Below, one piece after another: positions 9,150 to 19,221 of a stretch of DNA of 64,000 nt. Origin of the DNA: an uncultured Collinsella sp. (GTDB taxonomy: Bacteria; Actinomycetota; Coriobacteriia; Coriobacteriales; Coriobacteriaceae). The notes beneath the pieces were generated by a model. It was not told the DNA's origin and searched no databases. It saw nothing but the letters and a program-made list of their open reading frames with translations. The stretch's first letter is position 1, and each line of letters starts with the position of its first letter. The stretch covers positions 1 to 64,000 of the forward strand of contig CAKUBM010000008.1 in NCBI GenBank assembly GCA_934643145.1, written 5' to 3'. A program made the position numbers and the translations under genes.

Positions 9150-10022
9150 GTGAACCGCGATTTCGCCTCATCGCTCATCCAGCTCAACAATACGTTCTAT
9201 CGCGAGCACTCCGCCTCCTTTTCCGATACACGCCAGGCTCCGTGGCCCGGCTGGGTGCGCACTATGGACATCGCACTCGGGCAGCTCGATGTAGCCACGA
9301 TAGAGCATCCCGTCCGCGTCTTCGATCTTGCCTGCGGCAATATGCGATTCGAGAACTTTGCCGCCGGCGGCACGCTGGCTGCCAAGGGCGTCGACGGCGC
9401 GAGCCCCTCGGCAGATGCCAACTGCCCATTTGAGTTCTATGGTGTCGACTCGTGCCAGGACCTGGCCATCGATGCGCGCGGCCACGCCCTGCGCATCCCC
9501 AACCTGCACTTCCAGGAGCTCGATGTGCTCGATGCCCTCATGAAGCTCAACCCCGCCGAGACACCCGACGTGCTTTTCGACGCCCCGCTCGCCGACATCT
9601 CGGTCTGCTTTGGCTTTATGCACCACGTGCCGTCGTGCGAGTACCGCGTACGCGTGCTCGACGCCCTGGTGCGTCAGACGCGCCCGGGCGGCATCATCGC
9701 CATCAGCTTTTGGGAGTTTATGAACGACGAGCGCATGGCGCGCAAGGCCGTTCGAGCCGAAGCCCGCGCCGAGCTCACCCCGCCGTTTGAGGGTTACGAT
9801 TCCGCGCAGTTTGAAGCCGGCGACCACCTCATTGGCTGGCAAAACGACCGCCACGCCTACCGCTATTGTCATCACTTTGACGATCAACAGATCACCGACC
9901 TGGTGCGCGGCGTCCGAACGTTCTACAAGAGCGGCGAGGTCCCCGTGCGCGAGCTTGAGCGCTTCCATGCCGACGGTCGCAGCGGCGATCTCAACCGCTA
10001 TGTGATCCTCAAGCGCCTGTAG
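9150..10022 (+). CDS. Class I SAM-dependent methyltransferase
   Basis: 290 residues. SAM-binding motif I is VFDLACGN (~residue 53), a motif II-like acidic strand is FYGVDSCQDLA, and a motif IV-like ICFGFMHHVP-type stretch follows. The substrate cannot be inferred. GTG 9150 is chosen because ACGGAGGGAG lies just upstream at 9131-9140; the frame is open further 5' to 9015 but that part has no methyltransferase features. It is followed by a tRNA methyltransferase gene on the same strand after 114 bases. Confidence 0.8.
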   Translation: MNRDFASSLIQLNNTFYREHSASFSDTRQAPWPGWVRTMDIALGQLDVATIEHPVRVFDLACGNMRFENFAAGGTLAAKGVDGASPSADANCPFEFYGVDSCQDLAIDARGHALRIPNLHFQELDVLDALMKLNPAETPDVLFDAPLADISVCFGFMHHVPSCEYRVRVLDALVRQTRPGGIIAISFWEFMNDERMARKAVRAEARAELTPPFEGYDSAQFEAGDHLIGWQNDRHAYRYCHHFDDQQITDLVRGVRTFYKSGEVPVRELERFHADGRSGDLNRYVILKRL

Positions 10023-10136
10023 GCACCGACGACTCGCCGCCGAGCCACACCGCAACTTTCGGGCAAATCGCCCCCCCCTCTAACCCATTACCGGAACGTG
10101 CAGCCACACGTTCCATACCTATGACCAAGGAGCCTC

Positions 10137-10976
10137 ATGGGAGCCGTCCACGTTCGCACGCCTAAGAACTTTGTGCTCGAAGAGCGCCTGGAGCGCTACG
10201 CCGATGCGATTGAGACGAACCCCGAGGCCTATGCCGGAGATTGGCGCAAGTCTTGCGCACCAGTTGGTGGCGCGTCCTTCACCCGCCTTCATCTAGATCT
10301 GGGCTGCGGCAAAGGCACCTATCTGGTTGAGCGAGCCCACTGCGAACCCGACACCCTCTTTATCGGTATGGACCAGGAGCCCATCTGCATCGCCTATGCC
10401 GCGCAGAAAATCTGCGAGCAGGAGCTATCCAACGCACTCGTCCTGCCCCGAGGCGCCGCATCGCTGCCGCAGCTGTTTGCCGCAGGCGAGCTCGATGCCA
10501 TCACCATCAACTTTCCCACGCCGCAGCCCAAGGCCAAGTACGCCAAAAAACGACTCGTCCATGTCGACCATCTAATGCTCTATCGCCCGCTCTTTGCAGC
10601 CGGCGCCACCGTCACACTGCGCACCGACAGCAAGCCACTGCGCGACTACGCCCTGGGACAGTTTGCCGCAGCCGGCTACGACACGCTTTGGGTAAGCGAT
10701 GACGTGCGCTGCGACCATCCCGAGCATCCCGAGACCGAATATGAATGCCGCACGCGCGAGATGGGTGCCGTCGTCTATGGCATTTGCGCCACACCCGGCG
10801 CACGGCCCAGCGATGAACAGCTCGCGGCGGGCCGTGCGCAGGAGCAAAGTCTTGCCTGCTACCTGCCCGAAAACCTCGATGAGCTCGCCTATGTGCCTCT
10901 GGGCATGGAAGAGGCCGTTGAGAACTTTAAAAACCGCGCCCGCAAGGGCAAAAAGCGCCTGCCTCAGGAACGCTAG
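10137..10976 (+). CDS. trmB: tRNA (guanine-N7)-methyltransferase-like protein
   Basis: 279 residues. The SAM motif LDLGCGKGTYLVE and the motif NFPTPQPKAKYAKKRL correspond to the TrmB signature (usually NFPDPWPK..H.KRR). The Asp-Pro-Trp of the canonical motif reads Thr-Pro-Gln here, so activity on m7G46 should be treated as probable, not certain. The C-terminal ~40 residues are basic (FKNRARKGKKRLPQ), consistent with tRNA binding. ATG 10137 follows an AAGGAG at 10126-10131. Confidence 0.8.
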   Translation: MGAVHVRTPKNFVLEERLERYADAIETNPEAYAGDWRKSCAPVGGASFTRLHLDLGCGKGTYLVERAHCEPDTLFIGMDQEPICIAYAAQKICEQELSNALVLPRGAASLPQLFAAGELDAITINFPTPQPKAKYAKKRLVHVDHLMLYRPLFAAGATVTLRTDSKPLRDYALGQFAAAGYDTLWVSDDVRCDHPEHPETEYECRTREMGAVVYGICATPGARPSDEQLAAGRAQEQSLACYLPENLDELAYVPLGMEEAVENFKNRARKGKKRLPQER

Positions 10977-11075
10977 TACCGCGCGCCCATTTCCTGCATT
11001 TTCTTGCCTGCGAACGCATCGATGCGACGCTACGCCATAATAGTTGGCGGACAAACGGCGAGAGAAAGCAACCAC

Positions 11076-13757
11076 ATGGCACAGACCACGACAGATACCG
11101 CCGCCAGCACCGTCTCCGGCGCCGGCGCCGCCAGCTCATTCTCGGGCGGCACGGGAACCGAAGCCGAGTTCGGCTCGCTCGGCGCGCTCTCCCCCACCTG
11201 GTGGGAGCCCGAGGACGGCAGCGAGCCCGAACCATGGCTCACGCCCGATCAGGCCTTTGAACGCTTCTTTGAATGGACGAGTGATCGCGGCATTGAGCTG
11301 TGGGATCACCAAGAAGAGGCCCTCATGGATCTAGCCGCCGGCGATCACGTCATTTTGGGAACACCGACCGGATCGGGCAAGTCGCTTGTCGCGCTGGGCA
11401 TGCTCTTTATGGGCATGGCACAGGGCAAGCGCTGTTATTACACGGCCCCCATCAAGGCCCTGGTCAGCGAAAAGTTCTTCGATCTGGTACAGGTGCTCGG
11501 CCGCGATAACGTCGGCATGATCACCGGCGATACGCATATCAACACCAAGGCGCCCGTCATCTGCTGCACGGCCGAAATCCTTGCCAACGACGCACTGCGC
11601 GAGGGCGAAGATGCCGATGTCGGCTGCGTGGCCATGGACGAGTTCCACTACTTTGCCGACCCCGACCGCGGCTGGGCCTGGCAGGTGCCGCTGCTCACCC
11701 TGCCTCACACGCAATTCATGCTCATGAGCGCCACACTCGGCGATGTCACCGCGATCGCCGCCTCGCTCGAGGAACACACCGGCGCTACCTGCGACTTGGT
11801 CGTCGATGCCCCGCGTCCCGTTCCGCTGAGCTACGACTACGTGACGACCTCCCTCGAGGGCACGGTCGAGCTCGCCATGCGCCGCGGCGAGGCCCCGCTC
11901 TATATCGTGCACTTTAGCCAGGACGCCGCACTTGCGACGGCGCAATCCCTCGCCAATTTTGGCATCGCCAGCAAGGAGCAGCGCGAGGCCATTAAGGAAG
12001 CCGCCAAGAGCACGAGCTTCTCCACGGCCTTTGGCAAGATTCTCAAGCGCTTGCTCGGATGCGGCGTCGGCGTGCACCATGCTGGCATGTTGCCGCGCTA
12101 TCGCCTGCTGGTCGAGCGTTTGGCGCAGCAGGGTCTGCTGCCCGTCATCTGCGGTACCGATACGCTCGGCGTCGGCATCAACGTACCCATCCACACCGTG
12201 GTGCTCACCGCGCTCACCAAGTTTGACGGCTACAAGATGCGTCGTCTGCGCGCCCGCGAGTTCCATCAGATTGCCGGTCGCGCCGGCCGCTCGGGCTTCG
12301 ATACCGAGGGCATGGTGATTGCCGAGGCGCCCGAGCACGAGATCGAGAATGCCAAGCTTATGGCCAAGGCGGGCGACGACCCCAAAAAGCTCCGCAAGAT
12401 TAAAAAGAAAAAGGCCCCCGAGGGCTTTGTCTCCTGGAACAAGCAGACCTTTGAGCGCCTGATCGAGACGCAGCCCGAGACACTCAAGCCGCGCCTGCGC
12501 ATCACGCACTCCATGGTGATTAGCGTGGTCGAGCAGGGCGGCGATGCCCGTGCCCGCGTGCACGACCTCATCGAGACAAGCCTGCAAACGCCCGAGGAAA
12601 AGGCAAAGCTCGAGGTTCGTGCCGACGAGATCTTCGCCACGCTCATCGACTCCGGCGTCGTCGTGCGCACCGAGGTGCCGCCCGCACCCGATGCTCCGGC
12701 TGACACCGTGCCGGACATCGACTACGCGCTGACGGTCGACCTGCCCGAGGACTTTGCGCTCGACCAGCCGCTCTCGCCGTTTTTGCTTGCCGCGCTGGAG
12801 TTGCTCGATCCCGAGAGCGAGACCTATACCATGGACCTCATCTCGATGGTCGAGGCTACGCTCGAGGACCCCAAGCAGGTGCTACGCGCACAGGAGCGCG
12901 CCGCACGCGATCGCGCTATGGCCGAGATGAAGGCCGACGGCATCGAATATGAGGAGCGCTTGGAGCGCATTCAAGACGTCACGTACGAAAAGCCGCTCGA
13001 GGATTTGCTCGACGCCGCCTTTGACAAGTACTGCCAGGAAGTACCCTGGGCAAACGACTACCAGCTCTCTCCCAAGAGCGTTCTGCGCGATATGCTAGAA
13101 AGCGCGAGCGATTTTAAGGGCTACATTCAAAAGCTCGGCATCGCCCGCTCCGAGGGCATTTTGCTGCGCTACCTGGCAGAAGCCTATCGTTCACTCGACC
13201 GCACCGTGCCCATCGAGAAGCGCGACGAGCGCCTGCGCGACATTATCTCGTGGCTGGGCTTTGTGGTGCGTTCGGTGGACTCGAGCCTGGTGGACGAGTG
13301 GGAGAACGCCGGCAACCCCGCTGCACTCGACGCCGCACCGCCGCAGGGCATCGACGAAGTCGTGGCAGACCGCCGTGGCTGTACCCTGCTGGTGCGCAAC
13401 GCACTCTTCCGCCGCGTGGCCCTTGCAGCCCGCGGACACGTGCGCGATCTGGGCGAGCTCGACGAGGACTGGGGCATGAGCGAGGTCCGCTGGCAAAAGG
13501 CGCTCGATGCCTACCACGAGCAGCACGAGGAAATCCTCACCGACGGCGACGCCCGCAGCGCCGCGATGTTTACCATCGACGAGAGTGACGAGAAGCCCGC
13601 GCACGTATGGCACGTGCACCAGATCTTTGCCGACGAGGATGGCGACCACGACTTTGGCATCATGGGCGATGTCGATCTGGACGCCACGCAAGACGGCGGC
13701 GAGGTCATTTTCAAAAACTACCGCGTCGGCTTTATCGAGGACCTGCTCGAGGACTAG
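11076..13757 (+). CDS. Ski2-like DEAD/DEAH-box RNA helicase (DUF3516)
   Basis: 893 residues. After a low-complexity, Ala/Thr/Gly-rich N-terminus (~40 residues) come Walker A GTPTGSGKS (95-103), the DEFH box in VAMDEFHYF, SAT in LMSATLGD, and motif VI QIAGRAGRSGFD. The C-terminal half matches the actinobacterial DUF3516-containing helicases related to Mtr4/Ski2, thought to act on structured RNA. ATG 11076 is the first start that yields a helicase-like N-terminus. A strong terminator follows. An independent transcript from the trmB gene is likely given the ~100-base gap. Confidence 0.88.
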   Translation: MAQTTTDTAASTVSGAGAASSFSGGTGTEAEFGSLGALSPTWWEPEDGSEPEPWLTPDQAFERFFEWTSDRGIELWDHQEEALMDLAAGDHVILGTPTGSGKSLVALGMLFMGMAQGKRCYYTAPIKALVSEKFFDLVQVLGRDNVGMITGDTHINTKAPVICCTAEILANDALREGEDADVGCVAMDEFHYFADPDRGWAWQVPLLTLPHTQFMLMSATLGDVTAIAASLEEHTGATCDLVVDAPRPVPLSYDYVTTSLEGTVELAMRRGEAPLYIVHFSQDAALATAQSLANFGIASKEQREAIKEAAKSTSFSTAFGKILKRLLGCGVGVHHAGMLPRYRLLVERLAQQGLLPVICGTDTLGVGINVPIHTVVLTALTKFDGYKMRRLRAREFHQIAGRAGRSGFDTEGMVIAEAPEHEIENAKLMAKAGDDPKKLRKIKKKKAPEGFVSWNKQTFERLIETQPETLKPRLRITHSMVISVVEQGGDARARVHDLIETSLQTPEEKAKLEVRADEIFATLIDSGVVVRTEVPPAPDAPADTVPDIDYALTVDLPEDFALDQPLSPFLLAALELLDPESETYTMDLISMVEATLEDPKQVLRAQERAARDRAMAEMKADGIEYEERLERIQDVTYEKPLEDLLDAAFDKYCQEVPWANDYQLSPKSVLRDMLESASDFKGYIQKLGIARSEGILLRYLAEAYRSLDRTVPIEKRDERLRDIISWLGFVVRSVDSSLVDEWENAGNPAALDAAPPQGIDEVVADRRGCTLLVRNALFRRVALAARGHVRDLGELDEDWGMSEVRWQKALDAYHEQHEEILTDGDARSAAMFTIDESDEKPAHVWHVHQIFADEDGDHDFGIMGDVDLDATQDGGEVIFKNYRVGFIEDLLED

Positions 13758-13780
13758 CCGAACAGAATGGGACGAAACGA

Positions 13781-13819
13781 AGCGGGGCCGCTGGCAACAT
13801 CGCCAGCGGCCCCGCTTTT
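13781..13819 (+). terminator. Rho-independent terminator after the DUF3516 helicase
   Basis: Perfect 15-base arms (13781-13795 and 13802-13816) of GC-rich sequence around a 6-base loop, followed by TTTT on the plus strand. It lies between convergent genes and probably serves both. Confidence 0.85.
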
Positions 13820-13836
13820 GCACTATCCGCTATACC

Positions 13837-15594
13837 CTATTCGGCATCCTCGACCTCATACGAATCCGCCTCGGCTGGCGCATCGCTTGTCTCCGGCGCA
13901 GCCTCGCGCGCCTCGTCAAACGCCGCCTTCATGGTCTTGTTGCCCCACGTGAGCTTGCGAATGGTAAGATCGTCGGCCTTCTTGTTGGCTAGGCGCAGAT
14001 TGTTCTCGGAGGACAGCAACGCCTCCTTGGTTTTCTGCAGATGGCTAATCGTCTTGTCGATCTCATCGATTGCCGTTTGGAACTTGCGGCTCGCGATCTC
14101 GTAGTTGCGGCCGAAATCGTTCTTGAACTTCTCCATCTTGGCTTCGAAGTTCGTGACATCGATATTCTGCTGCTTGTACTCCGCCAGCTCCTGCTTATAG
14201 CGAAGCGAACCCATGGCAGCATTGCGCAGCAGCGTAATGATGGGAATGAAGAACTGCGGGCGGATCACATACATCTTCTCGTAGCGATAGCTCACGTCCA
14301 CGATTCCCGCGTTGTAAAGCTCGCTCTCGGGCTCGAGCAGCGTGCAGAGCACCGCATACTCGCAGCCTTTCTGGCGACGATCGTGATCGAGCTTCTTAAA
14401 GAAATCCTCGTTCTTGTGTTTGGTCGCGGTTTCGTCGTTCTCGTTTTTCATCTCGAACATAATCGAAATGACCTCGTTGCCGCTCGCATCGCACTCGCGG
14501 AAGATAAAGTCGCCCTTGGTGCCCTCGGACGCATCGTTATCTTTCTCGAAGTACGCGTTAGGAAACGCCGTCATACGCAGACGGTTAAACTCGGTTTCGC
14601 AGTGCTGTTCGAGCGACTCGCCCACCATCTTGGTGGACAGGCGGACCTTCATATCCTTAAGGCGCTCGATCTCTTCATCCTTGTAGCGAATCAGGTCATC
14701 GCTCGCGCGCTTGGCCTGCGCAAGCTCGAGCTCATGTGCTGCCTTGGCCTGCTCTTCGCGCGAATCGCGCACCGCCAGCTCGCTCGTCAGTTTGGCACGC
14801 GCCTCATCGCGCTCTCGCTCCGCCGCGGCGACCGCCTCTGATAGGTTCATTTTGGCCGTCAGCTCCTGTTCGCGCAGCCGTGCGCGCAGGCCCTCGGCCT
14901 CCTGCTCAGACTGAGCCCTTGCGGCGGAAAACTTCTCTTGTACTTTCGCCTGATAGTCGGCAAGTGTGCGCTCAGCCTCACTGCGAGCGGCATCGAGCTC
15001 ACGCTGCGACTCGGCCGCAGCGGCGGCAAGCGCCATCTCCTGGGCCTTGTCCGCCGCGGCAAGTCTGGCCTGCAGCTCGGCAATCTGGGCATCACGTGCA
15101 GCTAAATCGTTTTGAGCAGCATTGCGCGCCGAAGCCTCGGCAAGCTTGGCTTCATCATCCTTGCGCCCCAACTGCGCACGCAAATTGTCGATCTCGCGCT
15201 GGAGCTCAGCGCTCTCCTTTTGAGCGTCGGCACGGGCCTCAACCGCCGCACGCTGGCTTGCGCTCTCGCGCTCTGCGGCAGCGCCCTCGAGCTTGGCACG
15301 CAATTCGGCAAGCTCGGCATCACGCTTGGCAACCTCTTGTGCCAGCTCCTGAGCCGCGGCGTTTTTCTGCTCGGCAAGTTGAGCGCTACGCTGAGACTCC
15401 ACCTCCTGCAGGGCGGCCGTCGAACGAGAGCGCTCAAGCTCCAACGCCTGCTCCCCCTCACGCTGGACGGCCTTTACACGCTCATCAAGATCGCGCGAGA
15501 ACTCGGCATCGCGCACCTGCTTGACGATATCCGCATAACCGGACGCATCGACCTTAAAAACTTCGCCGCAATGCGGGCACTTGATCTCGTTCAT
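13837..15594 (-). CDS. DUF2130 coiled-coil protein
   Basis: 585 residues. The N-terminus has a CPHCGEVF zinc-ribbon-like half motif (residues 5-12). Residues ~25-320 are a long Ala/Glu/Gln-rich coiled coil. The C-terminal region (from [16 protein letters not shown] onwards) is the DUF2130 domain, with [14 protein letters not shown] and FEMKNE motifs suggestive of a restriction-endonuclease-like fold (acidic residue, then E-x-K). Its function is unknown. The tail after ~540 is acidic. An ordinary chromosomal gene in many actinobacteria and gut bacteria. Confidence 0.85.
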   Translation of the reverse strand: MNEIKCPHCGEVFKVDASGYADIVKQVRDAEFSRDLDERVKAVQREGEQALELERSRSTAALQEVESQRSAQLAEQKNAAAQELAQEVAKRDAELAELRAKLEGAAAERESASQRAAVEARADAQKESAELQREIDNLRAQLGRKDDEAKLAEASARNAAQNDLAARDAQIAELQARLAAADKAQEMALAAAAAESQRELDAARSEAERTLADYQAKVQEKFSAARAQSEQEAEGLRARLREQELTAKMNLSEAVAAAERERDEARAKLTSELAVRDSREEQAKAAHELELAQAKRASDDLIRYKDEEIERLKDMKVRLSTKMVGESLEQHCETEFNRLRMTAFPNAYFEKDNDASEGTKGDFIFRECDASGNEVISIMFEMKNENDETATKHKNEDFFKKLDHDRRQKGCEYAVLCTLLEPESELYNAGIVDVSYRYEKMYVIRPQFFIPIITLLRNAAMGSLRYKQELAEYKQQNIDVTNFEAKMEKFKNDFGRNYEIASRKFQTAIDEIDKTISHLQKTKEALLSSENNLRLANKKADDLTIRKLTWGNKTMKAAFDEAREAAPETSDAPAEADSYEVEDAE

Positions 15595-15652
15595 AGCAGC
15601 TCCTCGATGGACGCAAATTTCAACCTTCTACACTCTACCGCGCCACGCGGAC

Positions 15653-15687
15653 AAAAAAGGCGCCGCAGCCATAATGGCAACGGCGCC
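15653..15687 (-). terminator. Terminator after the ChbG-like gene
   Basis: On the minus strand, GGCGCCG pairs with CGGCGCC across a 15-base loop and is followed by six T residues. It sits between the ChbG-like gene and the DUF2130 gene and separates their transcripts. Confidence 0.75.
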
Positions 15688-15691
15688 AGAT

Positions 15692-15724
15692 CCACCGCGA
15701 GGGTGCCTATCCCCTTTGTGGTGG
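15692..15724. repeat. Family B palindromic element, copy 1
   Basis: An imperfect inverted repeat with arms CCACCGCGAG and TTTGTGGTGG around the loop GGTGCCTATCCCC, ten bases beyond the stop of the ChbG-like gene. A better-preserved copy is at 55881-55917. Confidence 0.6.
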
Positions 15725-15733
15725 CTTGGGTCC

Positions 15734-16498
15734 TTACAGGTCGCGGTAGTCGATCAGGCGAAGATCGGATTGAGACTCAAGCCAAGCGCGAAGCTCGGGG
15801 TCGATCAGCGCATCGACTTCCTTGGTGCGATCGGTCGTAAGCGAGCTGTTCTCCAAGATAAAACGATCGAGATAGCCCGGATGGCACACAAAGACGACCG
15901 TCTCGCCGTCCGCCATCTCGCGAACCGTCCGCATAATCGAGTCCTTGGGTTCGTAGCCCGGCTCCATCGAGTGCATCACCATGCGCAGGTCGGTGGCGCC
16001 GCATCGCACAACCGCCGTGGGGTCGAAGCTCGCCTTCTGTTCCTTAAGGCCCAGTTCCTGAGCAACCGCCGAGATCGCTCGGTTAAGGTTTTTGCTCATG
16101 ACGGCATGGGCCTCAAAGTAATCGGGTTCGCGGCCCACAATCTCTACAAAGCGGTCATGCTGCGCGCGGATCTCGATGCAGGCCTCATCAAAGTCGATCA
16201 GTTCTTCGCCGCGCTTAAAATGCTCGCGGAAGGTACGGCTACTATGGAACTCACCGCTCTCGTTGAGCATACTCGGAATGAGCTCCGGGTCGGCACACGG
16301 CTTGCCCAGGCACACGTTGGTATGCTGGCCCACCGCAATGCCGGCGTCCGCCACGAGCGACCAGCCACGCTCGGCCTCGGGCATATTGGGCATAAGTCCC
16401 GCCGAGCGCACCAGGCCCTCATTGATACTGCGGGCAATCCCCAGGTTAACGGCATACGAATAACCGATATCGTCGGCACGAATGAGCAATTGCTTCAT
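15734..16498 (-). CDS. ChbG/YdjC-family carbohydrate deacetylase
   Basis: 254 residues. The N-terminal LIRADDIGYS has the metal-binding Asp pair of YdjC/ChbG enzymes; further metal or active-site candidates are HTNVCLG and FEAHAVMS. ChbG removes an acetyl group from phosphorylated chitooligosaccharides; the true substrate here is unknown. ATG 16498 is preferred over ATG 16510 because GGGGGT lies five bases upstream of it. The gene follows the PTS permease gene on the same strand with a hairpin between them, so it may act on the sugar phosphate that the PTS delivers, but that is an inference. Confidence 0.8.
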   Translation of the reverse strand: MKQLLIRADDIGYSYAVNLGIARSINEGLVRSAGLMPNMPEAERGWSLVADAGIAVGQHTNVCLGKPCADPELIPSMLNESGEFHSSRTFREHFKRGEELIDFDEACIEIRAQHDRFVEIVGREPDYFEAHAVMSKNLNRAISAVAQELGLKEQKASFDPTAVVRCGATDLRMVMHSMEPGYEPKDSIMRTVREMADGETVVFVCHPGYLDRFILENSSLTTDRTKEVDALIDPELRAWLESQSDLRLIDYRDL

Positions 16499-16519
16499 AT
16501 TGACCCCCATCTACGGAAA

Positions 16520-16548
16520 GGGGCACTTGAAGCGTAGCCAAGTGCCCC
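16520..16548 (-). terminator. Hairpin after the PTS gene
   Basis: Perfect 10-base arms GGGGCACTTG and CAAGTGCCCC with a 9-base loop, followed on the minus strand by CTTTCC. The T-run is short, so termination may be partial and allow read-through into the deacetylase gene. Confidence 0.6.
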
Positions 16549-16575
16549 AGATAATTGTCCTACCAAACGGATGCT

Positions 16576-18024
16576 TTAGGCCTTGGCGGCAGCAACGTCC
16601 TCGTCGAGCTGCTCCTTGGTAAAGCCAAAGAGGTAAGCGATGACGGCTGCGGAAACAAACGCAGCGCCCGAGGCAACGCATCCCCAAACGAGATTAGCAG
16701 TTCCGCCGGCAACAAATCCAGTAACGCCCAGAATATTAGTCGCGCCCAAAACATACGTGGTCACATTGGTGAGAGCCGCGATCAGGCCGCCGATGGCACC
16801 GCCGGCAACCATGGCACCCAGGCAGCGGGTGTACTTAAAGCCGCAGCCATACAGCGCGGGCTCCGTCACACCACCGACAATGCCGGAGAGCGAGAAGCCA
16901 AGCATGGCACCCTTTTCGTCGGTCTCCTTAAGGCGCAGGAAGGCGCCGAAGGCCATACCCCACGTGGCGAACTGGGCGATACCGCCCGCGACCATAACGC
17001 AAGAATCAGAGCCCAAGGTGAGCAGCTGCACAATGCCCAGGGTAAGCAGAACCTGATGCATACCGGTCATAACCAAGAACTCCCAAAGCGCGGCAATGGC
17101 GACGAGGGAGAGGATCGTGACGATGCCGCCAGCGTTACCGAGGCCGAACATAAAGTTGCCGACCAGGTTGCCCAGAATGGAGCCAATCGGAGCCAGAGCG
17201 CACAGAGAAACGGGGATCATCACAGCCATGGTGCACACGGGCACAAACACCGTGGAGAGCATGTCGGGGATGATCTTTTTCATGAACTTCTCGACGACCA
17301 TCAGCACCGGCATAGATAGCACCATAGGAAGCACGGTCGCAGAATAGTTGTTCAGCTGAGCCGGGAGCACGCCGTAAACCATCGTGGTCGTAGCTCCCGA
17401 ATCTGCGGCGGCGTTGACCAACGTCATGAACTCGGGGGCAATGAGCACGCCGCCGAGCATCATGCCGAGCTGCTGGCTGCAGCCGAGCTGCTTTGCGGCA
17501 GCCCAACCCAGATAAACAGGAAGGAAATAATAGCCAGCGTTGTAAATCCAGTTGTAGAAGAAGTTGTAGATGTCGGAATCAGCAGACCAGATACCGAGCA
17601 TGCCGTCGCCGCAAAGTACGGCAATGGTACGGAACATGGCGGCACCCATGATGATAGGGATCGTCATGACCATAGTCTTGGACAGGTAGTTGAGGGTCTT
17701 CTTGCCCGCAGTCTTGAGCGTCAGCGGCTCCTTGGTGCCGTCATCGAGGTTCTCATCAATGGAGCCTTCGCCCTTGACGCCCAGCGCAATGGCGGCGTCA
17801 TAGACCTTCGGCACGTTCTGGCCAATGATGACCTGATACTGGCCGCCAGACCACTGTGCGCCCAGCACGCCCTTGATCTGCTTAACTTCATCATCATTGG
17901 GAATGGACTGATCCTTGAGGTTCAGACGCAGGCGGGTCATGCAGTGCGTCGCGTTTGTCACATTGGAGGCGCCGCCGACGGCAGCGAGCACGTCCTCGGC
18001 AATCTTCTTGTTATCGACAGCCAT
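16576..18024 (-). CDS. PTS sugar transporter, EIIBC (glucose/sucrose superfamily)
   Basis: 482 residues. An N-terminal IIB domain carries the phosphorylatable Cys28 in NATHCMTRLRL. The IIC domain has about ten membrane segments and the conserved GGVTEPALYG loop. There is no IIA domain, so phosphate must come from a IIA encoded elsewhere, as for TreB- and MurP-type permeases. The sugar cannot be read from the sequence. ATG 18024 has GAAGGGA seven bases upstream; the TTG 21 bases earlier does not. The 340-base leader carries a RAT-like site, so expression is likely controlled by the antiterminator encoded upstream. Confidence 0.88.
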   Translation of the reverse strand: MAVDNKKIAEDVLAAVGGASNVTNATHCMTRLRLNLKDQSIPNDDEVKQIKGVLGAQWSGGQYQVIIGQNVPKVYDAAIALGVKGEGSIDENLDDGTKEPLTLKTAGKKTLNYLSKTMVMTIPIIMGAAMFRTIAVLCGDGMLGIWSADSDIYNFFYNWIYNAGYYFLPVYLGWAAAKQLGCSQQLGMMLGGVLIAPEFMTLVNAAADSGATTTMVYGVLPAQLNNYSATVLPMVLSMPVLMVVEKFMKKIIPDMLSTVFVPVCTMAVMIPVSLCALAPIGSILGNLVGNFMFGLGNAGGIVTILSLVAIAALWEFLVMTGMHQVLLTLGIVQLLTLGSDSCVMVAGGIAQFATWGMAFGAFLRLKETDEKGAMLGFSLSGIVGGVTEPALYGCGFKYTRCLGAMVAGGAIGGLIAALTNVTTYVLGATNILGVTGFVAGGTANLVWGCVASGAAFVSAAVIAYLFGFTKEQLDEDVAAAKA

Positions 18025-18215
18025 GTCGAATCCCTTCTCTTCCAACTAAAGGCCGTGGGACTTCACGGCACCAAGACGCACGATTCCGCTCGCGCCTGCG
18101 CAGCGCGCGATATCAGTTGGCAAGAGATTGATTTGCATGTGATTCCCGGGTGGATCGACATGAAAAAAGCCCCGCGCACAACCGACAGAGACCCAATTAT
18201 GGCCTCGGCAGAATC

Positions 18216-18252
18216 GGTAGTGCCTCTCGGAGCTGCGCCGTGAGTAACACCC
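18216..18252 (-). promoter_or_regulatory. RAT-like antiterminator-binding site in the PTS leader
   Basis: On the minus strand the 5' arm GGGTGTTACTC and the 3' arm GAGAGGCACTACC match the RNA target of BglG/LicT proteins (family pattern GG-TTGTTACTG...GCAGGCAA-ACC). It lies ~190 bases before the PTS start. A run of six T (minus strand, 18163-18168) after GCGCGGGGC follows; the exact terminator stem is not clear by eye. Confidence 0.6.
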
Positions 18253-18364
18253 AACACACGACGAGTATATGCGGCAGATGCGTTCGTTGCGGCTCAGATT
18301 ACCGACGAACGGTAGCAAACGACCCGCGAACGGTCGCCATGACGGAAAGGAAATACCAGAGAGC

Positions 18365-19201
18365 CTATTTATCCGAGTGGACAGAAGCCACGCGATTCAC
18401 ATGCATGATCAGATAGACGAGCTCCTCTTGGGCCAATGGCTCGCCAAAGGTCTCTTGAATCAGATCGTCGACACGATGAGCGCAACGCGATGCCGCCGGA
18501 TACTGCTCCACGAGCACGTCGTAAAGACCGGAGTTCTCGGTATCGATCGGCTCCTTCTTTGCCACGCGGTCGAGCAGATAGCGTACATGAGTGGCAAAGC
18601 GAGTAAAGGCGAACGACGAGCGATCGACCGTCACACCCAACTCTTCTTGAATAATCGCGACCGTCATATCGAGCAGATGCTCTTCATGTTGTTCAGCCAG
18701 CACGCGCCGCTCGCTCGGCTTAACCGATGCGTTGACAATCGACATGGCAATGCCCGCGGCCTCGCTTCGGGGCATACGCACGCGAAAGCTTTTCTGAATG
18801 CCGCGAACGGCCAGCTCGCCCAAGCGGTATTCGATGGGATGCAGCTGCTCCAGATCGCGCTCGAGCGGCAACGACACCACCATATGTTCGCGGGCACGCT
18901 TAATGGCAAACTGAATATGGTCTGCCAATGTAATGGGAAGGTTAGGACTCAATTCGTACGAAAGCTGTCCGGTCGCGATATCGGCCAGCTGAGCAGAAAA
19001 CTCCAGCACCTCGGGATCGACCTCATCGATAAACGCCAGGTACTTTGAATCAATGCCGTAAAAGGTACGCGTGATGACATCCAAGTCGACTTCATGCGGC
19101 ATATCGCCAAAGCCGATACCGCGACCCAGCGCGATAAGCTGACGCCCCGCGCCGTCTTCGCAGATAGCGGCGTTATGGTTAATGCGCTGGATAGCCCTCA
19201 T
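18365..19201 (-). CDS. BglG/LicT-family transcriptional antiterminator
   Basis: 278 residues: an N-terminal RNA-binding (CAT) domain (~1-55, beginning MRAIQRINHNAA) and two PTS-regulation domains with conserved histidines (ADHIQFAIKRARE and EHEEHLLDM in the first, FTRFATHVRYLLDR and LIMHVNRV in the second). It should bind the RAT element in the leader of the downstream PTS gene when phosphorylated appropriately. ATG 19201 is used, with AGGAG upstream; the longer frame has no ribosome site. The gene and PTS gene form the usual antiterminator-permease pair. Confidence 0.88.
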   Translation of the reverse strand: MRAIQRINHNAAICEDGAGRQLIALGRGIGFGDMPHEVDLDVITRTFYGIDSKYLAFIDEVDPEVLEFSAQLADIATGQLSYELSPNLPITLADHIQFAIKRAREHMVVSLPLERDLEQLHPIEYRLGELAVRGIQKSFRVRMPRSEAAGIAMSIVNASVKPSERRVLAEQHEEHLLDMTVAIIQEELGVTVDRSSFAFTRFATHVRYLLDRVAKKEPIDTENSGLYDVLVEQYPAASRCAHRVDDLIQETFGEPLAQEELVYLIMHVNRVASVHSDK

Positions 19202-19221
19202 GGATTCATCGCTCCTACTGA

